Source: Loripinus fragilis (lineage: Eukaryota; Mollusca; Bivalvia; Lucinida; Lucinidae). From it: 64,000 nucleotides of DNA. Position 1 is the stretch's first letter. Each line of letters begins with the position of its first letter. Positions 22,701-34,700 of the stretch are shown in pieces. The notes beneath the pieces are model-generated. The model saw only the letters and a program-made list of their open reading frames with translations, was not told the DNA's origin and ran no database searches. The DNA is taken from the NCBI GenBank assembly GCA_964019695.1, contig OZ026530.1, positions 36,628,835-36,692,834 of the forward strand. The letters run 5' to 3'. Made by a program: the position numbers and the translations under genes.

Positions 22701-25700
22701 ACATGCGTTGACCTATACATTATGCATCTATGCAGGTGACTGGTGTCAGAGGTCGCTATCAAAACAAACTTATGTCAATCCAAGTGTCATCAGTACATAT
22801 GCGTTGACCTATACATTGTGCATCTATGCAGGTGACTGGTGTCAGAGGTCGCTATCAAAACAAACTTATGTCAATCACAAGTGACAACAGTACACCTGCG
22901 TTGACCTATACATTGTGCTTCTATACAGGTGACTGGTTTCAGAGGTCGCTATCAAAACAAACTTATATTAATCACAAGTGTCAACAGTTTACTTGCATTT
23001 ACCTATACATTGTGTATCTATACAGGTGACTGGTGTCAGAGGTCGCTATCAAAACAAACTTATATCAATCACAAGTGACAACAGTACACCTGCGTTGACC
23101 TATACATTGGACTTCTATACAGGTGACTGGTGTCAGACGTCGCTATCAAAACAAACTTATGTCAATCACAAGTGTCAACAGTTCACATGCGTTGATTTAT
23201 ACATTGTGAATCTCTACAGGTGACTGGTGTCAAAGGTCGCTATCAAAACACACTTATGTCAATCACAAGTGTCAACAGTTCACCCGCGTTGACCTATACA
23301 TTGTGAATCTCTACAGGTCACTGGTGTCAGAGGTCGCTATCAAAACATACTTATGTCAATCACAAGTGTCAACAGTTCACATGCGTTAACCTATACATTG
23401 TGCATCTACACAGGTGATTGGTAACAGCGGTCGCTATCAAAACACAGTTATGTCAATCAAAAGTGTCAATAGTACACATGCGTTGAACTATACATTGTGC
23501 ATCTTTACAGGTGACTGGTGTCAGAGGTCGCTTTCAAAACAAAATTAATGTCAATCACAAGTGTCAACAGTACATGCGTTGACCAATACATTGTGCAATT
23601 ATATAGGTGTCTGGTGTCAGACGTCCCTATCAAAACACACTAATGTCAATCACAAGTGTCAACAGTTCACATGCGTTAACCTATACATTGTGCATCTACA
23701 CAGGTGATTGGTGTCAGCGGTCGCTATCAAAACACAGTTATGTCAATCAAAAGTGTCAACAGTACACATGCATTGACCTATACATTGTGCAACTATGCAG
23801 GTGACTGGTGTCAGAGGTCGATACCAAAACACACTTTTGTCAATCACAAGTGACAACAGTACACAAGCGTTGACCTTTACATTGGTAATCTCTACAGGTG
23901 TTTGGATGTCGCTATCAAAACACACTTATGGCAATCACAAGTTTCAACAGTACACCTGCGTTGAACCATACATTGTGCATCTATACTGATCACAGGTGTC
24001 AGAGGTCCCTATCAAACACACTGATGTCAATCACAAGTGAAAACAGTACACATGCGTTGACCTATGCATTGGTAATCTATACAGGTGACTGGTGTCAGAG
24101 GTCGCTATCAAAACACTCCTCGGTCAATCACAGGTGACAACAGTACACATGCATTGACCTATACATTGGTAATCTCTACAGGTGACTGGTGTCAGAAGTC
24201 GCTATCAAAACACACTTATGTCACAATCACAAGTGTCAATAGTACACCTGCGCTGAACTATACATTGGAATTCTCTACAGGTGACTGGTGTCAGACGTCC
24301 CAGTGGGCTTTTGTCCGTTCCCCGAACTGTACATTGTGCATCTATACAGGTGACTGGTGTCAGAGGTCGCTATCAAAACGCACTTATGTCAACCACAAGT
24401 GACAACAGTACACACGCGTTGACCTATACATTGGTAATCTATACAGATGACTGGTGTCAGAGGTCCCTATCAAAACACTCCTATGCCAATCACAAGTGTC
24501 AACAGTACACATGCGTTGACCTATACATTGGTAATTTCTACAGGTTACTGGTGTCAGAAGTCGCTATCAAAACACACTTATTTTAATCACAAGTGTCAAC
24601 AATACACATGCGTTGACCTATACATTGTGCATCTATACAGGTGACTGGTGTCAGAGGTCGCTACCAAAACACATTCATGTCTATCACAAGTGTCAACAGT
24701 ACACATGCGTTGACCTATACATTGGTAATCTCTACAGGTGACTGGTGTCAGAGGTCCCTATCAAAAAACACACTAATGTCAATCACAAGTGTCAACAGTA
24801 CACATGCGTTGACCTATACATTGTGCATCTATACAGGTGACTGGTGTCAGAGGTCGCTTTCAAAACAAACTTATGTCAATCACAAGTGACAACAGTACAC
24901 CTGCGTTGACCTATACATTGAGCTTCTATACAGGTGACTGGTGTCAGAGGTCGCTATCAAAACAAACTTATATTAATCACAAGTGTCAACAGTTCACCTG
25001 CATTGAACTATACATTGTGCATCTATACAGGTGACTGGTGTCAGAGGTCGCTATCAAAACAAACTTATGCCAATCACAAGTGACAACAGTACACCTGCGT
25101 TGACCTATACATTGTGCTTCTATACAGGTGACTTGTGTCAGAGGTTGCTATTAAAACAAACTTATGTCAATCACAAGTGTCAACAGTTCACCTGCGTTGA
25201 TTTATACATTGCGAATCTCTACAGGTCACTGGTGTCAAAGGTCGCTATCAAAACAAACTTATGTCAATCAAAAGTGTCAACAGTTCACCTGCGTTGACCT
25301 ATACATTGTGAATCTCTACAGGTCACTTGTGTCAGAGGTCGCTATCAAAACACACTTATGTCAATCACAAGTGTCAACAGTTCACATGCGTTAACCTATA
25401 CATTGTGCATCTACACAGGTGATTGGTGTCAGCGGTCGCTATCAAAACACAGTTATGTCAATCAAAAGTGTCAATAGTACACATGCGTTGAACTATACAT
25501 TGTGCATCTAAACAGGTGATTGGTGTCGGAGGTCCCTATCAAAACACACTTATGTCAATTACAGGTGTCAACAGTACACATGCGTTGACCTATACATTGT
25601 GCATCTATACAGGTGACTGGTGTCAGAGGTCCCTATCAAAACAAACTTATGTCAATTACAGGTGTCAACAGTACACATGCGTTGACCTATACATTGTGCA

Positions 25701-28700
25701 TCTCTACAGGTGATTGGTGTCAGAGGTCCCTATCAAAACAAACTTATGTCAATCACAAGTGTCATCAGTACATATGCGTTGACCTATACATTGTGCATCT
25801 ATACAGTGACTGGTGTCAGAGGTCGCTATCAAAACATACTTTTTTCAATCACAAGTGTCAAAAGTACACATGCGTTGACTTATACATTGTGAATCTCTAC
25901 ATGTGACTGGTGTCAGAGGTCCCTATCAAAACATACTTATTTCAATCACAAGTGTCAACAGTACACATGCGTTGACCTATACATTGTTAATCTCTACAGG
26001 CCACTGGGGTCAGACTGGTCGCTATCAAAACACACTTATGTCAATCACAAGTGTCAACAGTACACCTGCGTTGACCTATTCATTGTGAATCTCTACTGGT
26101 GACTGGTGTCAGACGTCCCTATCAAAACACACTTATGCCAATCAAAAGTGACAACAGTTCACCTGCGTTGAACTATACATTGTTAATTTATGGTCTCTAT
26201 ACAAACATACTTACGTCAAATACAAGTGTCAACAGCACACCTGCGTTGAACTATACATTGTGAGTCTCTACTGGTGACTGGTGTCAGGAGTCCCTATCAA
26301 AACACACTTATGTCAGCCGCAAGTGTTAACAGCACACCTGCCTGGAAATATACATTGTGAATCACAATGAGGTGAGACTTGGACTGGGAGTCTATCCATC
26401 TGAAAACCCAAATTTAATCGAGCCAGCATGGCTCGGCTAACCAATAACATGTAACTCAAGAATGGAATTCAGGTTCTTTATGCGCGGATCCAGGCTGGGG
26501 GGGGCAGGGAGGTCGCACCCCCTAAAAAAATACAAAAAATATAGGGTTACCTCTTGATGGGGAAGAGAGCTGGTTGCTTTGCTTAATTTGTCTTCCTGGT
26601 GTCTCGAGATGGTTGAGCGGCTCTTCCTCGCGGTGCCACTGGGTTGTCTGCGGTTTGTGATTTTGGTATTTCCTGATCATACTCACTTACTATTTTCGTA
26701 GCAATACTGGTCCGGACCCCCTGAAAATCATTAAACTACCAAGCCAGCATTCAATGTTGGGTCATCATCGGCACGCCAACGATACACCATAATTAATAAA
26801 TTGCGTTTCACTGGAGGGCCGATGATGGCGAGCTTGTAGTGGTAATTTAATCCTCCCTCCCCTCATCAACTAAAAAAACGTTGTCAAATTTGGACCCCTC
26901 TGACAAAACGTTCTGGATCCGCGCATGTAAATTTTTATGTTTTCTCTACAGACCAGTCCATTTCTGGACCATTCCATTTGTGCACCAAAATCAATCTATC
27001 TCCATAAACCATATTTGGAACATTTATTGATGACCAAAGTCACGAAGCTCTAACCTACGGACTTACCTCACATTTTGCTAACATGTCTACCGAATCCAAG
27101 CAGACAATCATCTGGTTTAACCAAATAATCCGCAATAGCTGATCAGGGCTTGCAAATGCCTTAGAGGTTGGCGCTGTGAAACTGGTTTAAGCCCTCCAGT
27201 AATACATTTTACTGTCCGTTCAAGGCGGTACTTCTTTTGTGGATATTTCATGTTTTTTTTTTCTGTCTTGTGTTTGCTATGCCTTTGTGCGCGTCTGTTT
27301 ATTTGTGCATTGTAGTCACCTGCTTGGAAAGGGCTGACCTCTTGGCTCTCGTTTGTGGTGTCTAACTGTTAGTTTGCCACTGTGCCACTTTGCCATTGTG
27401 GGAAATGGGAAATTAAATATTTCAAACATAAAAAAATCACGTTTATCAAAACGTTTAGATGAAACAATATCAATACAAGTCTAAGTCTAAAAAGAGAACT
27501 TTAGTATAAGGACTTCCCATATTAGACTGAAGTTCAGTGGGATATATTGACCTACCATTTCTTTGAAATAAGGATTATCAATATTAAGCTAGTCATCTAG
27601 ATATCGGGTGGTAGAGTTAAATGCTACAATATCATCAGCTTAATAATTGTGAGAAAGAAGAAACGACTCACGAAGTCTCTTTCTCGCACACCAGATCAGG
27701 ATTTTCGTTACGCTTACCCATGTAAGATAATTCTTTCTCACATACCAACGCATACCAGATCGAATGATCCCTATGTAAGCTCGCTGTCAGAAAAATCTGT
27801 CCCACATCGCTACCCATGTGAGATAAGCGTAGCTAAAACGAGATAAGCCACACGCGGCCGGTTGCTAATTATATATATGTGAGATAACATTTTTGGCGCA
27901 TGACTGTATTCCTTCGAAAACGAAAGTTGAATTGTTGTCAGTCAGGAAAAAATTCAATGTTGGATTTACTGCGATTTAAGTCGGCCTTCAACTTGGTTTA
28001 AAAGTAAACCTGCACATTTTTACTTATAACCTATATTCCATGCTTTGAACACGGTGAGTGCATTGCGATTGGCATATTTAACCTGTTGTGTGGTGCAAAA
28101 TGAGTGAATGAATCCACCGCGACGGGGAGCCTTTACGATGTAAAAAAAACACACACACACACACACACACACATTTTCCTCAACAAAATTACTTACTCGA
28201 GTCACTGTGGCTGATAAGCTTGTTCTTGTAAATCCATTATGATGAAATAACCATTTGTTCATTGTTTAATGCGCTGTTTATTCGTTTTGTCAAGTTGATT
28301 TGTACAGCGCGCGTCATTGACTGTAAACATCGACCTCAGTGACGTCACTAACAGATATTACACAGTACTGTACCGTACGGTAGTGGTAAATGAGAAAAAG
28401 AATCGATCATTGGTGTTCAGTGGTTCCAGAAAAATCCCAACCCTCGGGTCCACCGTTCAGTGGGAAACTCGGCAAGCCTCGTTTCCCACTGGAACGGTGG
28501 GCCCTCGGGTTGGGATATTTCTGTCCCCAATGAACACCAATGATGGATTCTATTTATCTCACATACCCGTTCCAGCCAATTGAAATGTTAAAAAAAAACG
28601 AACAGCCACTCGTCGGTCGCACGCTAGTCGCACGTCGATCAGTGACGTCATCGTTATGTAAATTACGTCACCATGTCGCATCTCAGCGTATTCAGGGTTT

Positions 28701-31700
28701 TCTGGAAGTCTTTTTCATGTTTTGCCAATATAAAATGAGGTATACAGTGGTGAGCAAGAAAAATAATCCATTAATCAATTAATATAACCACGAAAATTAA
28801 AAACTATCACTCAAACAGGTTGATTTTTTGTTGAAATAAATAACTGCTTTAAGTTATATATTTCTAATTTTTGACTGACGAACACGAGCATGAAATTAAT
28901 TAAGCCTCGTGATGCTAATCGGTGATCCTCGGGACAGATTTTTGTTATCCCAACCTAACCCTATACTCTTCTATTTATGAAAATACCTCTTTTTGCATTC
29001 CAGGAGGGCGACTCATTGTGTATACAAAGATAAATGAAAGTTCTGTGATGCAGTATACCCATAAAGACATACAGCCAGGAGGAATATGGGAACCGAGCAC
29101 GTGCGTGTCGTGTCAGCACGTGGCAATAATAATACCTTATAAGAACCGTTATAACCATCTAAGGGTGCTTCTTCACTTTCTTATTCCTGTTCTTCAGCAA
29201 CAACTTGTCAAATTTAGAATCTTCGTTGTGGAACAGGTAAGTCCTCTATCTGTATAATAGAACTTTTAAGGTCTTGTGAACCTTCAAAAAACTTTTATTA
29301 AAATCCTATTGATTGAAAAGCCAGTAATGAGAGAAACAGAATGCCGAAAGCCCCATAAAAATAAAAATAGTTACCAAGTTATGAAGGTTTCAAAATTTAA
29401 TTAGATGAAAATATGCGAGAGGCTCATATGACGTCATTTGAGCTTTTTGAAATATCAAATTTAATATAGTTCATATATTTTAGCATAAGTTAATATTTTA
29501 TTTGCTGTAAATGTTTCAATATGATAAAATACAACATTTGCATATAAAAGCTAAATTGTGCTGTTTTTAATTGGTTAGAAATCGCACTACATAATATATG
29601 ACATTTTGAAAAAAACATCTCGAAACAGTAATGTGGGCGGGGCATATACGCTAATTTGCATAATTTTAAAACTTGCATAACTTTTGACTCGGTTGGAATT
29701 TAAAGATGGGGTTTTCAGCATTTTGGTTTTCTCATCACTTTCATTTAAACCATGAAGAGTTTCAAAAATGTTTTTGAAGCTTCACAAGACCTTTTAAGCT
29801 CTCTGTAAAGGCGGTATCTTTAATATTCATATCTGGGCGAGGTTCGGCTATTTCATCTGCTAAACAAGGTAGTCCGGTAGAAAACAAGAATGACCTGGAA
29901 CTTGATTTTAAAGTTTTTTTCTTCATGGATTCTTGTTGTTCAGACATTGTACATGATGAATCCAACTGATGCCACTCTGGCATCATTGAGCGTTTTGAAA
30001 AATTAAAGATGGCGTCCAAGATGGCCGTCATTTATGCTCCTAACACCTTTCTGACCAACAGGTTCGATAAAAGAGCTCTAATTTTGACTTTTTATGGATG
30101 TTTAGAGGCTAAATGATACAGACAATTAAAATGGAACATTAATTTGATTCAGAAGGTTGAAATATTAAAGATGGCGCCCAAGATGGCCGTCATTTAGTCC
30201 CCTAAGACCTATATGACCAAAAAACGCAATAAAAAGCATTTAAATGTTGACTTTGTATGGCTTTTTAGAGTCTAAATGATACAAATGATTAAAATGGAAC
30301 ATTGTTTGATTCAGAAGGTTGAACTATTTACGATGGTGTCCAAGATGGCCGCCATTTTAAAGCAAAATCCCTCTTGAAATCAGAATCACAGTTAATGACC
30401 TTTTTCTGATAGTTTTCAACAGTAGTTGCATTCAGCGAATTTGACTGGCATGATGCTGTTGTGTTTCAGCGTTGTAAAATATCCAACATGTCGTCCAAGA
30501 TTGCAGAAATAGCAGGATGTATATTGTGGAATCACATGGGTTTTTATTATACAATGCACTGAAAAAAATAACAGACTTATTTTTTCATAATGATAATGTT
30601 TTTTTGTGCGTCTTTGTTCTGGTAATCGTATCCATAAATCCATGCACTTTTTCAAGCTTACTTTTGGCTGGATCTGATAATACGAACCTTAATATCATAT
30701 TATTCTCATAAAAGTTCCTACTTTGGGCAAACATTCTGTCAAGAATTAATGAAGTGATAAACGCCAGGGTATGCTGAACGAACCATATCACCGAAAACTC
30801 TGTGACAGCATGCTTGCTCACAGTACACACCTTTTTTAATTAATATGCGGGAAAAATCAGCTTGAAAGTAGCTTATGGATGGATTGCTAAAAAATGAAAT
30901 TACCAAAAAAAGAGGGAAAAAATTATTTACTTGTGGAGTGCAGTGTATCAACAAACAAACGAGAAAGAGAAATATATGCATGCTGCAGATGTTAATTACC
31001 ATCATGACTGCTGGTTGGGTGTAACTATTAAAGACATTCCTGCTGCTTAGGAGAAACTGCAAAATACAGCCCTGTTGGTCCGGTGCAGTTGTAACAACCA
31101 TTACTACTATACTAGTCTGGTGCAAGTGCGCTAGACAGCACAGATGGTTGGATATTTCTATAACAAATATGAATACTAGTACTGGTCCGGTGCAAGTTTT
31201 TCAGACATCCATGCGTGTAGGTGCAAGTTTAACAGACATGACTGCTGGTTAGGTGCAACTGTTAAAGACATGACAAATGGTCGGATGCAATTGTTACAGA
31301 CATGGCTGATGGCTGGGTGCAAATATAACGTTCATTGATGCTGATAAGATGAAACTGTAAGAGACATGCATGCTGATTGTATGCAACATATAAAGACATG
31401 ACTGCTGGTCAGGTGCTACTGTAACATACATGCCTGATGGTCTGGTGCAATTGTGCTTAACAGCCTATTGGTCGGGTACAAGCATAGAAGACATAACTGC
31501 TGGCACAGCCCCACAACTACATATGTGTTTGCAAATCTTACAGAAATGCATGCTTGTATTCTATGTGCCAAATGGCCGGGTGCAACTGTCACAAACATGC
31601 CTGCTGTTTCAGAGCAAAGTTTAAAGACATGGGTACTGCAACAGGCCTGATAGTCTCGTGAAGCTGTCACATATATAACTGCTGGCCTGGAGTCTTGGTT

Positions 31701-34700
31701 TCAGACATGTGTGCTTAATCAAACATCGAAATGGTAAAGATGTCTACTGACCCTGTGGCAATAATGGCTTGGTTGATGGTCTGGTACAAGTATAACAGAC
31801 ATGCATACTGATCCAATGCATTAGTACCCAGCATTCCTGTTAGTCGGGTGCAATTATAACATACATTATTGCTTGTGTGATGTAACAAACACACATGCCT
31901 GCAGATCCTGCGTCTCGGCAACAGGCATACATGTGTGTGTGCTGTTTCAGTACCACATAATTTGCATGCATGCTGGTAAGAATATCTGATGTGATGGCCT
32001 AGTGGCAATACATGGATGCCGTTCGATGAAACTTCAACAGATATGTCTGAGAACTTGGTACCATTCAATCAGACATGTCTTCTTTGAAAATCAAAGAGAA
32101 AAGCCACTCGATCGATGTTTCATCAGACATGCCAACTTAAAAACTGTTAAACTTTAATAGGCAAGACTATTGCTACGTCATCAATGCAACATACATGCCT
32201 GCTGGTCCAGTAAGACTCCATTGCTATGTCGCTGCAGCTGTAACAAATATGTATTCTGGCCTCGTGTAACTTCTACAAACACCACTGCTGTTCAAACATG
32301 TATACTGGTTGAGTGATGTGCAAGATGGGTGCTTGCTGGACCGTTGCCACTCAAAATGCCTGCCGATCTACATGTATTACCACTCAATCACTATGCCTGG
32401 GGATCTTTCACCACTCATTCATGTATGCTTGCTGGTGTTGTGTATCTCTATTTGCCATACCTGCGTGTATGGTGTCTCACTATCAGCGGTGCCTGCTGGT
32501 GTGGAGCCTCACTATAGGTCATGCCTTCTGGTGTGATACCTCATTATCAGCCATGCCTTCTGGTATGTTGTCTCACCATAGGCCACGCCTTCTGGTGTGG
32601 TCCCTTATTGTCAACCATGCCATTGTTGTGGTGCCTCACTATAGGTCATGTCTGCTGGTCAGTTGCCACTGCAACCGACATTTTTACTAGTTGAGTGCAG
32701 ATAGAAGGGTGGCAACAAATATGGTGCTACTTGTACAGAGGTGTCATCACATCAGACATGTTTGCTGAACTGGGCCCAAAATTCCAATGCTTCCTTAAAG
32801 TTAAGGAAGACTTAAGCGAAGTATTGATATTTCAAAATGTTTCATTAAATGATTAATAAATTGCCAGGATCGATGCAGTACGTATGATCAAAAACACCAT
32901 TGTGATCTACAGAGAAAAACGAAATTATTTTGATTTTAATAAGCTCGAAACGTTATTTTAATCAATACTTAACTTAAGTCTTCCTTAACTTTAAGGAAGC
33001 ATTGTTATTTTGGGCCCTGGTGCCATTCTCAGATATGCCTGCATTTACAGTGCAACTCTATTATACACGCATACCAGGTTTGCTTTTTCAGATATGCGCG
33101 TTTGTAAATTTGTAAAGGCATCTGGTCTGTTACAAATCCATCATTGTGCCTACATGTAGAATGCCGCTCCCACGGGTTTGAAAAATTTGTTGGCTACGAT
33201 CTTGGACGCCATCTTGAATATGTCAAATGCTGAGTGATAGCATCACTGAGATCACAAGGATGATGTCTGTAATTCAAGAATCAGTAAAATAAGCATTTTG
33301 CATGCAAATCCCTGGACTTTGTTGGTCTCAGGGAAGATTTTCTTATACTTTTTGTGATAAACTGCTATCTTGGCGGCCATCATGTCCGCATTATTATTTT
33401 GTTTGGTTACAAGCTAGTGTGTTCAGTTAGATTCCAACTTCATAGCAACAATTTAAGAAAGAAAATGGGTTTGAGACATTATTTTCCGTATCACAAAATT
33501 TTTCTCTTATATTTGTCCTCCATCTTGGACGCCATCTTGGATATATCGAAATGCTCAATGATGCCAGAGTGGCATCACTCGGATTTTTCAAGGACAATGT
33601 ATGCACTACCAGAATCAACAAAGAAAAAAAGTTTAAAATCAAGTTCCAGGTCCCCCTAAATTTCGCCTGAATACTGCCGGACTAAGGGAAATCGGGTTCC
33701 ATTTATAATGTGGTGAATAATTAATAAGTTGTTTGGGCCGCGCAAACGTGCGTGCATTTCATGAAAATCCTAACCGTATACACACTGAACTCACATTTAT
33801 TAACCCTTAAAGCGCATAATCACAAAATGTAAGTTTTTATCGTCCACTAAAATATTTAAAGCCTCATAGACAAACAGTGTAGATCCAAATCAGACTGCTC
33901 CTGTAGGAGCAGTCTGATCTGGGTCCACAATGTTTGCTCTATGTTTATGTTAAATAGACATTTTAGATGCAGTTATTTTGCTGGCGTTTTAAGGACTAAA
34001 TAAGTTTGTTTTCGCGTCTATACTGAGGTAATGGCGCAAGATGATACAGTTACTTTGAATAAAACCTCGCCTCATTTTCAGCTTCTACAGTAGTACCACG
34101 ACCTCTAAGTAATGACCCTTGATTAAATCAATGCATTTACCGTAACAGTCGCGCCTCAAAGCGTTTGGTGGAAGTGTACCTATGTCTTATGTTGACCTGT
34201 CATAATTACGCATTCATGAGGTGCCGCCTTTACAGAAACCAAATAATCGTATAATATTTGTGCTTATAATTTTTCATCTTCAACTTACAGTCAGGGCCAT
34301 AACCTGTATAAATTGAAATATATATCACTTTTAGAAGTTAAAATTGTGCCTTTTCAACAATGATTACAAAATGAAGCTACATACAATAACTTATTTAGGT
34401 TATGTCTGAAATTTTGTAGGCCAAGGTCAAAATTGCAAGCTCAAAAATATAATTGATTCAAGTTATAAAGAAGCTTATTTTCTGATCTTCAATGGCCTTG
34501 CGTACAAATTTCTAGACGATGCGTACAAAATTGTATTGCATAATCATAAAAATATGTAAAAGGTCTTTCAGATAAAATTACACACATGACCACGAAAATT
34601 ACGATACTCCAGTACATGAAGATGAAAAAAGACACTTTCATTCAAACAGGTTACTTTTTGTTGAAATAAATGTAAAAGACTTCTTTAAGTAATATATTTC

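Noticed and set aside
20985..26375. About 30 serial open frames of 60-105 codons reading like [17 protein letters not shown], and a superficial CRISPR-like look
   Set aside because: They are translations of the 97-bp satellite shifting frame each unit. The array has no spacers of constant length between short repeats, and the genome is animal.
32313..32690. 125-codon frame rich in Cys and Trp
   Set aside because: It is a translation of the 32-bp minisatellite.
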